A stretch of 64,000 nucleotides of DNA, from contig CASIAN010000009.1 of assembly GCA_949372595.1 (NCBI GenBank), positions 1 to 64,000 on the forward strand. Reading direction: 5' to 3'. Positions 33,761 to 43,383 of the stretch are shown one piece after another. Numbering within the stretch: position 1 is the first letter of the stretch; each line of letters begins with the position of its first letter. Below the pieces are notes generated by a model, which had not been told where the DNA came from, did not search any database, and saw only the letters and a program-made list of their open reading frames with translations. A program made the translations under genes and the position numbers. The stretch comes from CPC320 sp002336405. GTDB taxonomy: Bacteria; Pseudomonadota; Alphaproteobacteria; Rhodobacterales; Rhodobacteraceae.

Positions 33761-36121
33761 ATGAGCACAGGTATTGGAGACGCGGTTAAGCGCAAAGAAG
33801 ACAAGCGATTTACCACTGGAAAAGGTAAATATACAGACGATGTTCGCAACGACAATCAGGCCTATGCGGCCTTCGTGCGCAGCCCCTATGCCCATGCGCG
33901 GGTGATGGGCATAGACGGCAGTGCGGCGCTGGCTATGGACGGTGTGATCGATGTTCTGAACGGCGCCCAATTGACCGGCGACGGCATTGGCAACATTATC
34001 TGTGGCTGGGCGGTTGCATCCAAAGATGGCAGCCCGATGAATATGGGGGCTTGGTCGGCGTTGGCGACCGAAAAAGTCCGCTATGTGGGCGATGCGGTGG
34101 CGGTGGTGATTGCCGAAACTCAGGCGCTGGCGCGGATTGCTGCCGAGAAGGTTGAAGTCAGTTATGAACAGCTTTCGGTGGCTGCCAGTATTGCCGCAGC
34201 AAGGGCGGACGATGCCCCAGAGATCCATGAAAACGCACCGGGAAACCTGATCTATGATTGGGAAATCGGTGACGAGGCGGCAACAGATGCCGGCCTTGCG
34301 GGGGCAGCGCATGTCACCACGCTGGATGTCATCAACAACCGGCTGTCGCCGAACCCCATGGAACCGCGCTCGGCGGTGGCGACTTACGATGACAGCGAAG
34401 AACATTACACCCTTTATACCACCAGCCAGAATCCGCATGTTGCGCGTCTGGTGCTGTCGGCGTTCTACAACGTGGCGCCTGAGCATAAACTGCGGGTTAT
34501 CGCGCCCGACGTCGGGGGTGGTTTTGGGGCGAAAATCTATATCTATCCCGAAGAGATCACCTGTCTCTGGGCGTCGATGAAAACCAATCGCTCGGTCAAA
34601 TGGACGTCGGATCGCAGTGAGGCGTTCCTGACTGATGCGCATGGCCGCGATCATGTTACCACAGCTAAAATGGGTTTTGACAGCAGCGGCAAAATCGTCG
34701 GCTTTAAGGTCGATACGCTGGCCAATTTGGGCGCATACATGTCGCTATTCTCCAGTTCGGTGCCAACTTATCTCTATGCGCCATTGCTGTCGGGGCAGTA
34801 TAATATCGACAATATTCACTGCAACGTGCGCGCCTATTACAGCAATACGGTCCCGGTTGACGCTTATCGAGGTGCAGGGCGGCCGGAAGCCACCTATCTG
34901 GTGGAACGGATGATGGAGACAGCCGCGCGCGAAATGGGGATGGATCCGGCAGAATTGCGCCGCCGTAATTTCATTCTGAGCTTTCCGCATGCGACCCCGG
35001 TGTTAATGGAATATGACGCCGGCGATTTCCCGACTATTTTGAAAATGGCGCAAAGCACAGCTGATGTTGCGGGCTTTCCGGCGCGCAGAGCCGAGGCGGC
35101 GTCGCGTGGTAAATTACGCGGCATCGGCTATTCTACCTTTATCGAGGCTTGCGGTATTGCACCGTCGAAAGCGGTGGGATCACTCGGGTGTGGTGTTGGA
35201 TTGTGGGAGTCTGCAGAAGTGCGGGTGAACCCGGCGGGATCGATCGAAATTCTCACGGGCAGCCACAGCCATGGTCAGGGCCATGAAACAACCTTTGCAC
35301 AGATTGTTTCAGACCGTTTTGGTCTGCCGATTGAAAACGTCTCGATTGTGCATGGTGACACCGATAAGGTGCAGTTTGGTATGGGAACCTATGGATCGCG
35401 CTCGGGTCCGGTTGGGATGACGGCTGTGGTCAAGGCGATGGATAAGGTGGAGGCCAAGGTCAAGAAGATCGCAGCTCATGCCTTGGAAGCCTCAGAAGAT
35501 GATATCGTCATCGAAGGCGGTGAGGTTAAAGTCACCGGCACCGATAAGTCGATGGCTTGGCACGAAGTCGGGCTGGCGGCCTATATTGCGCATAATCTGC
35601 CCGAGGGCATGGAGCCTGGTCTGAAAGAGACAGCGTTCTTTGACCCGGTCAATTTCTCGTTCCCGTCTGGAGCGTTCATCTGTGAGGTCGAAGTTGATCC
35701 CGATACGGGTCATACAGAAATCGTGCAATTCACCTCTGCTGATGATTTCGGGACCATCATCAATCCGATGGTGGTCGAGGGGCAAGTCCATGGTGGGGTG
35801 GCCCAAGGTATCGGTCAGGCGATGCTAGAGCAGGTGATCTATGATGAGGCCGGCCAACTGTTGACCGGATCCTACATGGATTACACCATGCCGCGGGCTG
35901 CGGATCTGCCGTTCTACGACGTCAGTCACCATTCAACCCCAAGCCCGAATAATCCGCTCGGGATCAAGGGCTGTGGTGAGGCGGGGGCCATCGGCGCGCC
36001 GCCGGCGGTTATCAATGCGATCACCGACGCCATTGGCAGCAATGATATTGAAATGCCGGCCACGCCCCAGACGGTTTGGCGGGCGATACAAGCTAACTCA
36101 TCGCCGTTGGCGGCAGAATAG
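33761..36121 (+). CDS. coxL: Molybdenum hydroxylase large subunit, form II CoxL
   Basis: The 786-residue catalytic subunit has the xanthine-oxidase-family fold: FTTGKGKYTDD at the N-terminus, DVGGGFGAK, the active-site loop AYRGAGR (form II signature, not the form I AYxCSFR), GSHSHGQGHET, and the C-terminal GCGEAGAIGAPPAV carrying the catalytic Glu. A GGGAGG at 33748-33753 favours the ATG at 33761 over the one at 33755. Form II enzymes are related to carbon monoxide dehydrogenase, but CO oxidation by them is weak or unproven and some act on other substrates. Gene order S-L-M is the usual form II order, whereas form I is M-S-L. Confidence 0.92.
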   Translation: MSTGIGDAVKRKEDKRFTTGKGKYTDDVRNDNQAYAAFVRSPYAHARVMGIDGSAALAMDGVIDVLNGAQLTGDGIGNIICGWAVASKDGSPMNMGAWSALATEKVRYVGDAVAVVIAETQALARIAAEKVEVSYEQLSVAASIAAARADDAPEIHENAPGNLIYDWEIGDEAATDAGLAGAAHVTTLDVINNRLSPNPMEPRSAVATYDDSEEHYTLYTTSQNPHVARLVLSAFYNVAPEHKLRVIAPDVGGGFGAKIYIYPEEITCLWASMKTNRSVKWTSDRSEAFLTDAHGRDHVTTAKMGFDSSGKIVGFKVDTLANLGAYMSLFSSSVPTYLYAPLLSGQYNIDNIHCNVRAYYSNTVPVDAYRGAGRPEATYLVERMMETAAREMGMDPAELRRRNFILSFPHATPVLMEYDAGDFPTILKMAQSTADVAGFPARRAEAASRGKLRGIGYSTFIEACGIAPSKAVGSLGCGVGLWESAEVRVNPAGSIEILTGSHSHGQGHETTFAQIVSDRFGLPIENVSIVHGDTDKVQFGMGTYGSRSGPVGMTAVVKAMDKVEAKVKKIAAHALEASEDDIVIEGGEVKVTGTDKSMAWHEVGLAAYIAHNLPEGMEPGLKETAFFDPVNFSFPSGAFICEVEVDPDTGHTEIVQFTSADDFGTIINPMVVEGQVHGGVAQGIGQAMLEQVIYDEAGQLLTGSYMDYTMPRAADLPFYDVSHHSTPSPNNPLGIKGCGEAGAIGAPPAVINAITDAIGSNDIEMPATPQTVWRAIQANSSPLAAE

Positions 36122-36134
36122 GGAGGACGATCAA

Positions 36135-36929
36135 ATGTATCCAACAAAATATCACAAACCTGCCTCGATCGCAGAAGCCGTTGCGGCGCTGTCCAGCGGC
36201 GAGGACGCCATGCTTTTAGCTGGCGGCCAAACCCTGATCGGCACGATGAAAAATCACCTTGCTGCACCGAGTGATCTGGTGGACATCCGCCAGATTGACG
36301 GCATGTCAGGGGTAAGCTCTGAAGGCGATACCCTGCGGATCGGCGCGACCACCACCCATGCTGAGGTGGCGACAAATGCCGATGTCAAACGGCTTTGTCC
36401 GGCGCTTGCGGCGCTGGCAAGCGGGATCGGGGATCCGGCAGTGCGCCACATGGGCACCATCGGCGGCGCAATCGCCAACAATGATCCGGCGGCAGACTAT
36501 CCCGCCGGACTTTTGGCGTTGGGGGCAACGATTGTGACCAACACGCGCGAGCTTGCGGCGGATGATTTTTTCCAAGGCATGTTCACCACTGCACTGGAAG
36601 ACGGTGAGATTATTATTGCGGTTAAAGTTGCGGCGCCGACCAAAGCGGCCTATATCAAATTTCCGCAACCGGCCTCGCTGTATGCGATGGTTGGTGTGTT
36701 TGTTGCCGATGGCGCAGCAGGCACGCGGGTGGCTGTGACCGGGGCGGGTGAGGATGGTGTGTTCCGTCATACCGGCATGGAGACAGCTTTGAGCGCTGAC
36801 TGGGCCTCGGGGGCGCTCGATGCGGTTCAGGTCGGATCTGACGGCTTGCTGTCCGATCTGCACTGTGCGGCCGATTATCGTGCCAGCCTGATCAAAACCA
36901 TCGCCAAACGTGCTGTCGCGGCCGCTTGA
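36135..36929 (+). CDS. coxM: Molybdenum hydroxylase FAD subunit, CoxM
   Basis: The 264-residue subunit has the FAD-binding motifs AGGQTLIG and TIGGAIANNDPAADYP, with a C-terminal domain (YRASLIKTIAKRAVAAA). It carries FAD and hands electrons to the acceptor. The ATG at 36135 follows GGGAGGAC, 13 bases after the coxL stop; an upstream open frame is only a shadow of coxL. It completes the heterotrimer. Confidence 0.92.
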   Translation: MYPTKYHKPASIAEAVAALSSGEDAMLLAGGQTLIGTMKNHLAAPSDLVDIRQIDGMSGVSSEGDTLRIGATTTHAEVATNADVKRLCPALAALASGIGDPAVRHMGTIGGAIANNDPAADYPAGLLALGATIVTNTRELAADDFFQGMFTTALEDGEIIIAVKVAAPTKAAYIKFPQPASLYAMVGVFVADGAAGTRVAVTGAGEDGVFRHTGMETALSADWASGALDAVQVGSDGLLSDLHCAADYRASLIKTIAKRAVAAA

Positions 36930-36934
36930 ACTTT

Positions 36935-36983
36935 AAGAGATTGCGCTCTTTTTTGACACCGCTCCGGATAAAGCCGGGGCGGT
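36935..36983 (+). terminator. Terminator hairpins after coxM
   Basis: AAGAG (36935-36939) and CTCTT (36946-36950) followed by Ts form a small rho-independent-like structure directly after the coxM stop. ACCGCTCCGG (36958-36967) and CCGGGGCGGT (36974-36983) form a stronger stem. This fits a bidirectional terminator between coxM and the convergent ASKHA gene. Confidence 0.7.
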
Positions 36984-37066
36984 ACTTTAGTGATAAGGCT
37001 CTGGCGTGATTACCATGAAGGTGCCATCGTCAAAAAGCGCTCTTGTTCATATTGATCCACAAACGC

Positions 37067-39115
37067 TCATCCCCTGCGGCGGCGGCGGCGCGGTGCCCCA
37101 TCGGTGCCGTCTCGCCCGCCAGCGTTGAACGAGACATCTGGCAGCGTGACAATTTTTGCCAGTTCGGGAAAAGGGTCAGTTTTATGCGGGATCGCATTTG
37201 CCGCTATAAAGTGGTCTTGAAATTTGGGCTCGATTGCAGTCTCAACCTTGGTAATCTGGCGCACGGTTTGTTCGATCTCGGCACGGGCGGCGATGTTGCA
37301 CAGCGCAATCCGTGCGCCTGTACCCGCCGCATTGCCGGCCGATGTGACCTTGGCCAGTGGCACGTCGGGGATCATCCCCAGAACCATCGCGTGTTTGGCC
37401 GAGATATGTGCCCCGAACGCACCGGCCAAAACCACCCGGTCCACCCTGTCGACGGCCATTTCATCCATCAGAAGCCGCGCCCCAGCATAGAGCGCGGATT
37501 TTGCCAATTGAATCGCACGAATATCTCCTTGCGTAACGGTGATCCGCGGCCCGCCCTCTGCGCTGGCATCATGGATCAGATAGGCATGGGTCCGCCCCTC
37601 GGGCACCGCGCGGGGTGTGCCAGTTGCCTCGGCCGAGCCGATCAGTCCTGAGGCATCCAGTAAGCCTGCCATGCGCATCTCGGCCACGGCCTCGATAATG
37701 CCTGACCCACAGATGCCGGTAATACCGGAGGTTGCGGTTTCCGCGTCAAACCCGTCTTCATCTGACCACAAATTGCTGCCAATCACCCGAAATCGCGGCT
37801 CTTTGCTCACTGGATTGATCTCAATTTTTTCAATCGCGCCGGGTGCGGCCCGTTGACCTGAGCTGATCTGGGCGCCTTCAAAAGCCGGTCCGGTGGGCGA
37901 AGAACACGCCAGCACCCGGCTGGTGTTGCCCAGCAGAATTTCGGCGTTTGTGCCGACATCGACCACGAGCACCAGATCTTTTGATTTGCCCGGCTCTTCT
38001 GAGAGCGCGACTGCCGCCGCATCGGCCCCGACATGGCCGGCAATGCAAGGCAGGATATAACATTCGGCGCGGCGGTTCATTGCGCTCAGTTGCAGCTCAT
38101 GGGCCGGTATTCGCAGAGAATCTGAGGTTGCCAGTGCAAAGGGGGCCTGGCCCAATTCGACCGGGTCAATCCCCAGGAGCAGGTGGTGCATAACCGGGTT
38201 GCAGACAAAGACAACTTCCACGATCAGCGCTGGATCGATTGCGGCGTCGGCGGAGATCTGCTGCGTTAATTCAGTGATTGCATCGCGCACCGCACTGGTC
38301 ATTTCCGCGTCGCCCCCAGGGTTCATCATCACATAGCTGACCCGGCTCATCAGGTCTTCGCCAAAGCGAATCTGTGGGTTCATGATCCCGGAGGAAGCGA
38401 CCGCCTCGCCCGTTTCGAGATGGGTTAGATGCATCGCGATCGTGGTTGAACCCAAATCAATCGCCAGGCCGTAAATGCCGCCTTCATGCAGACCGGGCCA
38501 GATGTCGATCAGCTTGTGAGAGGCGCTGATATGGTCTTTGTGCAGAGCCACCGTGACCTGCCATTGGCCTTTGCGCAGCACCGGTTGCAGTTTGCAAATG
38601 GCCGTGAGGTCGGCGGTGATGTGATCGATTTCCCACTGGGTTTTCAAAGCCTGCTGCAAGCGCTCAAGGTCGCCGGTGGGTTCGTGCATATCGGGTTGCT
38701 CGACCTCGACAAAATAAAGTTTGGTGGCGGGGTCCATGGTAATGTCGCGCATGGTGATGGCTTTGCGGATCACCTGTTTGTGGACCTGGCTTTCGGGTGG
38801 AACATCGATGACGATATTGCCCTGCACGGTGGCCTGACAGCCCAGCCTGCGGCCGGTTTTCAACCCGCGTTTGTCGTCATACCGTTGTTCGACGGCATTC
38901 CATTGCGACAGCGCATTGCTGGCAACGCTCACACCGTGTTTGGGAAACTCGCCGTAGGCTGGGGTCACCTGACATTTTGAACAGATACCGCGTCCGCCGC
39001 AGACAGAATCCAAATCAACGCCAAGTTGACGTGCTGCGGTCAGCACAGGTGTGCCAATGGGGAAATGTCCGCGCTTGCCTGAGGGGGTGAACACCACCAA
39101 GGGAATATCGCTCAT
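37067..39115 (-). CDS. ASKHA-domain/[2Fe-2S] protein (DUF4445), RamA-like corrinoid activator
   Basis: The 682-residue protein has an N-terminal [2Fe-2S] domain (about residues 1-100; VCGGRGICSKCQV with clustered Cys, and a further RRLGCQA) followed by a long actin-like ATPase (ASKHA) region with AIDLGSTTIAMHLTH, VDVGTNAEI, GICGSGIIEAV and ILPCIAGHVGADA. Homologues such as RamA-type activators use ATP and an iron-sulfur cluster to reduce corrinoid methyltransferase proteins back to active Co(I). The ATG at 39115 is chosen with AGGGCC upstream; an earlier start at 39181 is open. Relevant here because an MttB-family methyltransferase lies at 53482-55020. Confidence 0.85.
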   Translation of the reverse strand: MSDIPLVVFTPSGKRGHFPIGTPVLTAARQLGVDLDSVCGGRGICSKCQVTPAYGEFPKHGVSVASNALSQWNAVEQRYDDKRGLKTGRRLGCQATVQGNIVIDVPPESQVHKQVIRKAITMRDITMDPATKLYFVEVEQPDMHEPTGDLERLQQALKTQWEIDHITADLTAICKLQPVLRKGQWQVTVALHKDHISASHKLIDIWPGLHEGGIYGLAIDLGSTTIAMHLTHLETGEAVASSGIMNPQIRFGEDLMSRVSYVMMNPGGDAEMTSAVRDAITELTQQISADAAIDPALIVEVVFVCNPVMHHLLLGIDPVELGQAPFALATSDSLRIPAHELQLSAMNRRAECYILPCIAGHVGADAAAVALSEEPGKSKDLVLVVDVGTNAEILLGNTSRVLACSSPTGPAFEGAQISSGQRAAPGAIEKIEINPVSKEPRFRVIGSNLWSDEDGFDAETATSGITGICGSGIIEAVAEMRMAGLLDASGLIGSAEATGTPRAVPEGRTHAYLIHDASAEGGPRITVTQGDIRAIQLAKSALYAGARLLMDEMAVDRVDRVVLAGAFGAHISAKHAMVLGMIPDVPLAKVTSAGNAAGTGARIALCNIAARAEIEQTVRQITKVETAIEPKFQDHFIAANAIPHKTDPFPELAKIVTLPDVSFNAGGRDGTDGAPRRRRRRG

Positions 39116-39495
39116 ATTTACAGGCCCTAACGTTGCTAATTGCGCCCTAATATAGGCTAATCCCGGGGCCATGAAAGGCAACGAGCGGCAAATATTGGTT
39201 GGTGGGCGTCATTTTTGGACAAGAAAACTAATCGTTTCTATATGACGCTGCGGCGCTGGGATGTAAATAATGCGGGTTAGGTCATTCAGGCAGGTGCACC
39301 TCTTTACATTGTGGGCTGTTTTTCTAGGGCGCTCGGCAGGCTCCGTCATAATGGGTCTGCTCATCTGTTATGGATACACGGGCTCCAGCACAGTGGAACC
39401 GATCTGACGAGGCATATAAACCGGCACAGTTCCCCAACAGGACCTGTTACAACGGATAAAGTCTCTTTGCGGTTGGTAACCGGCTGTTTTGGGTT
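39116..39495. other. Gene-free stretch between the corrinoid activator and ureohydrolase genes
   Basis: 380 bases without a credible gene; a plus-strand open frame at 39311-39526 has no family resemblance. A small palindrome (AACAGG-A-CCTGTT, 39436-39448) is present. Nothing else stands out. Confidence 0.5.
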
Positions 39496-40464
39496 TCAGG
39501 TCGGGTCGCCACTTACCCGGGCCTGAAAGATAAATCCCAGAAAATTCAGCAAGATCTGAGCCGCGAGTATTTGCGTTGATCCACTGGGATCATAATCTGG
39601 GGCCACCTCGACCAGATCAATGCCGATGATCGGATGTGATTTGGCCACATGCTGTAGCAGCTCCAACACATCGTAATATAAAAAGCCTCCATGGCTGGGC
39701 GTGCCAGTGCCTGCGGCAATTGAGGGGCAGAATGCGTCGATATCAATCGTGACATAGACCGGCACGCCTTGTGGAATGCGGGCGGCCAAGGCCTCGGCGC
39801 CCAGAGCTCTGCTTTGGCGCACTGACATGATATCTGACCCCATGGCCCGTGCGGCATCATAGCCTTCTTTGGCAGTGGAACTGACGTTGCGAATACCGAC
39901 TTGCGTCAGCCCGGTCACATAGGATTTTTCTGCCGCGCGACGCATTGGATTGCCATGGCCAAAGCGCACGCCGTGGCGTTCATCGACAAAATCCAGATGC
40001 GCATCAATTTGTAGAATGTGGAAATCACCCTGAGCGTCAAATGCATTGATGCAAGGGATATTTACCGAATGATCGCCACCGATCGTCACCGGCAGCGCCC
40101 CTGCGGCCAGAATGGCGCGCACGCCAGTTTCGATGTTGGCGTGACTTCTGACGGTGTCAGTATGGATAATGTCGGCATCGCCTATATCGACGATCCGCAC
40201 ATCCCCCGGCAGATAGATCGCATCATCCTCGTGGTCATAGGCCCCAGCATGGCCAAAGCTGAACAGGGTTGAGGCCTCTCGCACAGCGCGCGGTCCAAAG
40301 CGCGCCCCGGGCCGCCACTGGGTGCCGGCGTCGAAGGGTGCACCCAAAATGGCGACATCAGCATTGATCTGCGACCAATCGCTGACATAAGGCCGCTTGC
40401 CAAACGTTGAAATTCCGACGAACGGCAAATCAAGCCGCCCATTCTCATAGCCATGTGTGCTCAT
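39496..40464 (-). CDS. Agmatinase/guanidinobutyrase-type ureohydrolase
   Basis: The 322-residue enzyme shows the binuclear manganese signatures of the ureohydrolases: GGDHSV, QIDAHLDFVDE and TIDIDAFCPS. These enzymes cut guanidino compounds to urea plus an amine; the agmatinase/guanidinobutyrase branch is the best fit, since arginase-type specificity loops are absent. The precise substrate cannot be fixed. The ATG at 40464 follows AAGGGTACC; an open extension to 40518 lacks a ribosome binding site. Neighbouring genes do not form a polyamine pathway. Confidence 0.85.
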   Translation of the reverse strand: MSTHGYENGRLDLPFVGISTFGKRPYVSDWSQINADVAILGAPFDAGTQWRPGARFGPRAVREASTLFSFGHAGAYDHEDDAIYLPGDVRIVDIGDADIIHTDTVRSHANIETGVRAILAAGALPVTIGGDHSVNIPCINAFDAQGDFHILQIDAHLDFVDERHGVRFGHGNPMRRAAEKSYVTGLTQVGIRNVSSTAKEGYDAARAMGSDIMSVRQSRALGAEALAARIPQGVPVYVTIDIDAFCPSIAAGTGTPSHGGFLYYDVLELLQHVAKSHPIIGIDLVEVAPDYDPSGSTQILAAQILLNFLGFIFQARVSGDPT

Positions 40465-40594
40465 CTGGTACCCTTGCAATGCTGCGCCAACATTGGCGTG
40501 GATTTGCTCGCACGGCAAGCATAAATAGGGGTTTCAACCGCCGCCGTTCCATGCAATAGAAAAGCGCCAAACGCACATCCCATGGAGAGTTTAG

Positions 40595-42043
40595 ATGGAG
40601 ATACGTGAGGCCCTTACCTTTGACGATGTTTTGTTGGTTCCAGGAGCCTCTAATGTGCTGCCTTCAACCGCGGACACCACCACCCGTGTGACGCGCTCGA
40701 TTGCGCTTAATATCCCGCTGCTCAGTTCGGCGATGGATACCGTCACTGAAGGCAGGATGGCTATCTCTATGGCGCAGGCCGGCGGTATGGGGGTGATTCA
40801 CCGCAACCTTGGCATCGATGAGCAGGCGCGTGAAGTGCGCCGCGTCAAACGGTTTGAGAGCGGCATCGTGTTTAACCCGATTACGCTGCGCGCCGACCAG
40901 ACCTTGGCAGACGCCAAAGCCCTACAGGATCGTTATCGTATCACGGGCTTTCCTGTGGTTGATGACAAAGGGTTGGTACTAGGGATTGTCACCAACCGCG
41001 ATATGCGCTTTGCCACCGATGACAACACGCCGGTGCGGATGATGATGACTGCAAATAACCTTGCGGTTCTGATCGAGCCGGCAGACCGAGATCAGGCCAA
41101 AAGCTTGATGGAAGAGCGTCGGATCGAAAAGCTTTTGGTCACGGATAAATCTGGAAAACTCACCGGGTTGTTGACCCTGCGCGATACCGAGAACGCCGTG
41201 TTGAACCCGACCGCCTGCAAAGATGATCTGGGCCGTTTACGAGTGGCTGCGGCCTCGACAGTGGGTGACGCGGGCTTTGAACGCACACAGGCACTGATTG
41301 ATGCCGGCGTTGATATGGTGGTCATTGATACGGCTCATGGCCATTCCGAAGGCGTGGCACGGGCGGTTGAACGGGCCAAAACCATTTCAAATCAGGTGCA
41401 GATTGTTGCTGGAAACGTGGCCACGGGCGAGGCGACGCGGGCGTTAATCGGCGCGGGTGCCGATGCGGTTAAAGTGGGGATTGGGCCGGGATCTATCTGT
41501 ACCACTCGGATGGTGGCAGGCGTTGGTGTGCCGCAGCTCACCGCGGTAATGGATTGCGTGGCGGCTGCCGGAGACGTGCCGATTATCGCCGATGGCGGCA
41601 TCAAGTTTTCTGGTGATTTTGCCAAGGCGATTGCGGCAGGGGCCTCTTGTGCCATGGTGGGCAGTATGATCGCAGGCACCGATGAGGCGCCAGGTGAGAT
41701 TATTCTGTATCAGGGCCGTTCGTTTAAATCGTTTCGCGGTATGGGCAGTCTTGGCGCCATGGCGCGCGGCTCGGCGGACCGGTATTTTCAAAAAGATGCC
41801 GCCAGTGACAAACTGGTGCCCGAGGGTATCGAAGGGCAGGTGCCTTACAAGGGTTCGGCGGGTGCGGTGATCCATCAGTTGGTGGGGGGGTTGCGGGCGG
41901 CAATGGGCTATACCGGCAATGGCACGATAGACGCGATGCGTAAACACTGTCACTTTGTGAAAATCACCAATGCGGGGCTGAAGGAAAGCCATGTGCATGA
42001 TGTGCAAATCACCCGCGAAAGCCCAAACTACAGAAATAGTTGA
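40595..42043 (+). CDS. guaB: Inosine-5'-monophosphate dehydrogenase
   Basis: The 482-residue enzyme converts IMP to XMP with NAD, the first step of GMP synthesis. It has the TIM-barrel catalytic domain split by two CBS domains (about residues 90-205), the active-site loop GPGSICTTRMVAG with its catalytic Cys, the MGSMIAGTDEAPGE phosphate-binding stretch and the C-terminal GSAGAVIHQLVGGLRAAMGY region. Length and motifs are normal. rsmB follows 49 bases later. Confidence 0.96.
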   Translation: MEIREALTFDDVLLVPGASNVLPSTADTTTRVTRSIALNIPLLSSAMDTVTEGRMAISMAQAGGMGVIHRNLGIDEQAREVRRVKRFESGIVFNPITLRADQTLADAKALQDRYRITGFPVVDDKGLVLGIVTNRDMRFATDDNTPVRMMMTANNLAVLIEPADRDQAKSLMEERRIEKLLVTDKSGKLTGLLTLRDTENAVLNPTACKDDLGRLRVAAASTVGDAGFERTQALIDAGVDMVVIDTAHGHSEGVARAVERAKTISNQVQIVAGNVATGEATRALIGAGADAVKVGIGPGSICTTRMVAGVGVPQLTAVMDCVAAAGDVPIIADGGIKFSGDFAKAIAAGASCAMVGSMIAGTDEAPGEIILYQGRSFKSFRGMGSLGAMARGSADRYFQKDAASDKLVPEGIEGQVPYKGSAGAVIHQLVGGLRAAMGYTGNGTIDAMRKHCHFVKITNAGLKESHVHDVQITRESPNYRNS

Positions 42044-42092
42044 TATTTCAACATCTTAAAGATCGATATTCCTAATACACTGAAGGTTCAAT

Positions 42093-43247
42093 ATGACCCC
42101 TGCTGCGCGTGTTCAGACGACAATTGAGCTTTTGGATCAAATGCTTGAGGGCAATGCCCCGGAAAAAGTACTGACAGGATGGGCCCGCAAGAGCCGGTTT
42201 GCCGGTTCGAAAGACCGCGCGGCAATCCGGTCGTTTTTCTTTGATGCCTTGCGCTGTAAACGCTCGTATGCGGCATATGGTGGGGCGCTGACTGGACGGG
42301 GTTTGATGCTGGGCCTGCTGAAAGACCAGCAGATTGATCCACAAACTCTGTTTACGGGTCAGGGGTATGGCCCCTCAGAGCTGAGCCCGGACGAAGGTGT
42401 TGGCGCTGCGTCACTGAGCCGAGCCGAACAACTCGACCTGCCAGATTGGTTGCTGCCGGTGTTTGATGCCAGTCTTGGGGCGGATGCTGACGCCACTGCA
42501 ATGGCGCTGCGCCACCGGGCCCCGGTCATGTTGCGGGCCAATTTGCTCAAAGGCAGCCGCGATGCAGCTCTCAAGGCGCTGGCCTTTGAACAGATCATTG
42601 CGCAGGCCCATCCTTTGGCCAGTACCGCGATTGAGGTGACCGAGGGGGGGCGCAAGGTTGCAGGAAGCGCGACATTTCAGGCCGGTTTGGTCGAACTCCA
42701 AGATGTCGCCAGTCAAGCGGTGGTCGAGACGCTTGTCTTGGGTAAAGGCCAGCGTATCTTGGATTACTGTGCGGGTGGTGGTGGTAAGGCGCTGGCGCTT
42801 GCAGCGCTCGCTGACAGCGCGGTTGACGCTTGGGATTCCGATGCTGCCCGGATGAAAGATATTGAAAAACGGGCCGAGCGCGCTGGTGCCGATATTGCTT
42901 GTTTGACTGATGCGCCGAGAGGCCAGTACGATGTTGTTTTGTGTGATGTGCCGTGTTCTGGCAGTGGGGCATGGCGACGCGCCCCACAGGGCAAATGGCT
43001 TTTGACCGCTGACGGCTTGACCCAATTAGGGGACGTTCAGAGCGATATTTTACAGCAGGCGGCCCGTCTGGTGACGCCTGGTGGGATTCTGGTCTATACA
43101 ACCTGTTCTGTCTTGGCGCAGGAAAATATGGGTCAATTGGTAAAATTCATCGCAGCTACACCCGAGTGGGATTGTGATTTTTCTAGGCAGTTTTTACCCT
43201 CTGAGGGCGGCGACGGTTTTTTTGTTGGACACCTTAGGCGTGTATAG
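42093..43247 (+). CDS. rsmB: 16S rRNA (cytosine-967-C5)-methyltransferase, RsmB/NOP family
   Basis: The 384-residue enzyme has the SAM-binding motif ILDYCAGGGGKALALA, followed by DVPCSGSGAW and the catalytic YTTCSVLAQEN, where the Cys residues form the covalent intermediate typical of RNA m5C methyltransferases. It is shorter than the E. coli RsmB (about 430 residues) because the N-terminal NusB-like domain is reduced, as often in alphaproteobacteria. It follows guaB closely and may be co-transcribed. Confidence 0.88.
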   Translation: MTPAARVQTTIELLDQMLEGNAPEKVLTGWARKSRFAGSKDRAAIRSFFFDALRCKRSYAAYGGALTGRGLMLGLLKDQQIDPQTLFTGQGYGPSELSPDEGVGAASLSRAEQLDLPDWLLPVFDASLGADADATAMALRHRAPVMLRANLLKGSRDAALKALAFEQIIAQAHPLASTAIEVTEGGRKVAGSATFQAGLVELQDVASQAVVETLVLGKGQRILDYCAGGGGKALALAALADSAVDAWDSDAARMKDIEKRAERAGADIACLTDAPRGQYDVVLCDVPCSGSGAWRRAPQGKWLLTADGLTQLGDVQSDILQQAARLVTPGGILVYTTCSVLAQENMGQLVKFIAATPEWDCDFSRQFLPSEGGDGFFVGHLRRV

Positions 43248-43383
43248 ATTGACCTTCGATAACCTTTAAGGTACAAACTTAACATTTAATCAACACTTTA
43301 CTCTACTTATAATACGCGACTGACAAAATTATCCGGCCAGTCATGGTTAACGGATAGCACTGATTTAGGTTGTTACTGATATA

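Noticed and set aside
37043..37651. Plus-strand open frame opposite the ASKHA gene
   Set aside because: It is an antisense shadow of a well-supported gene.
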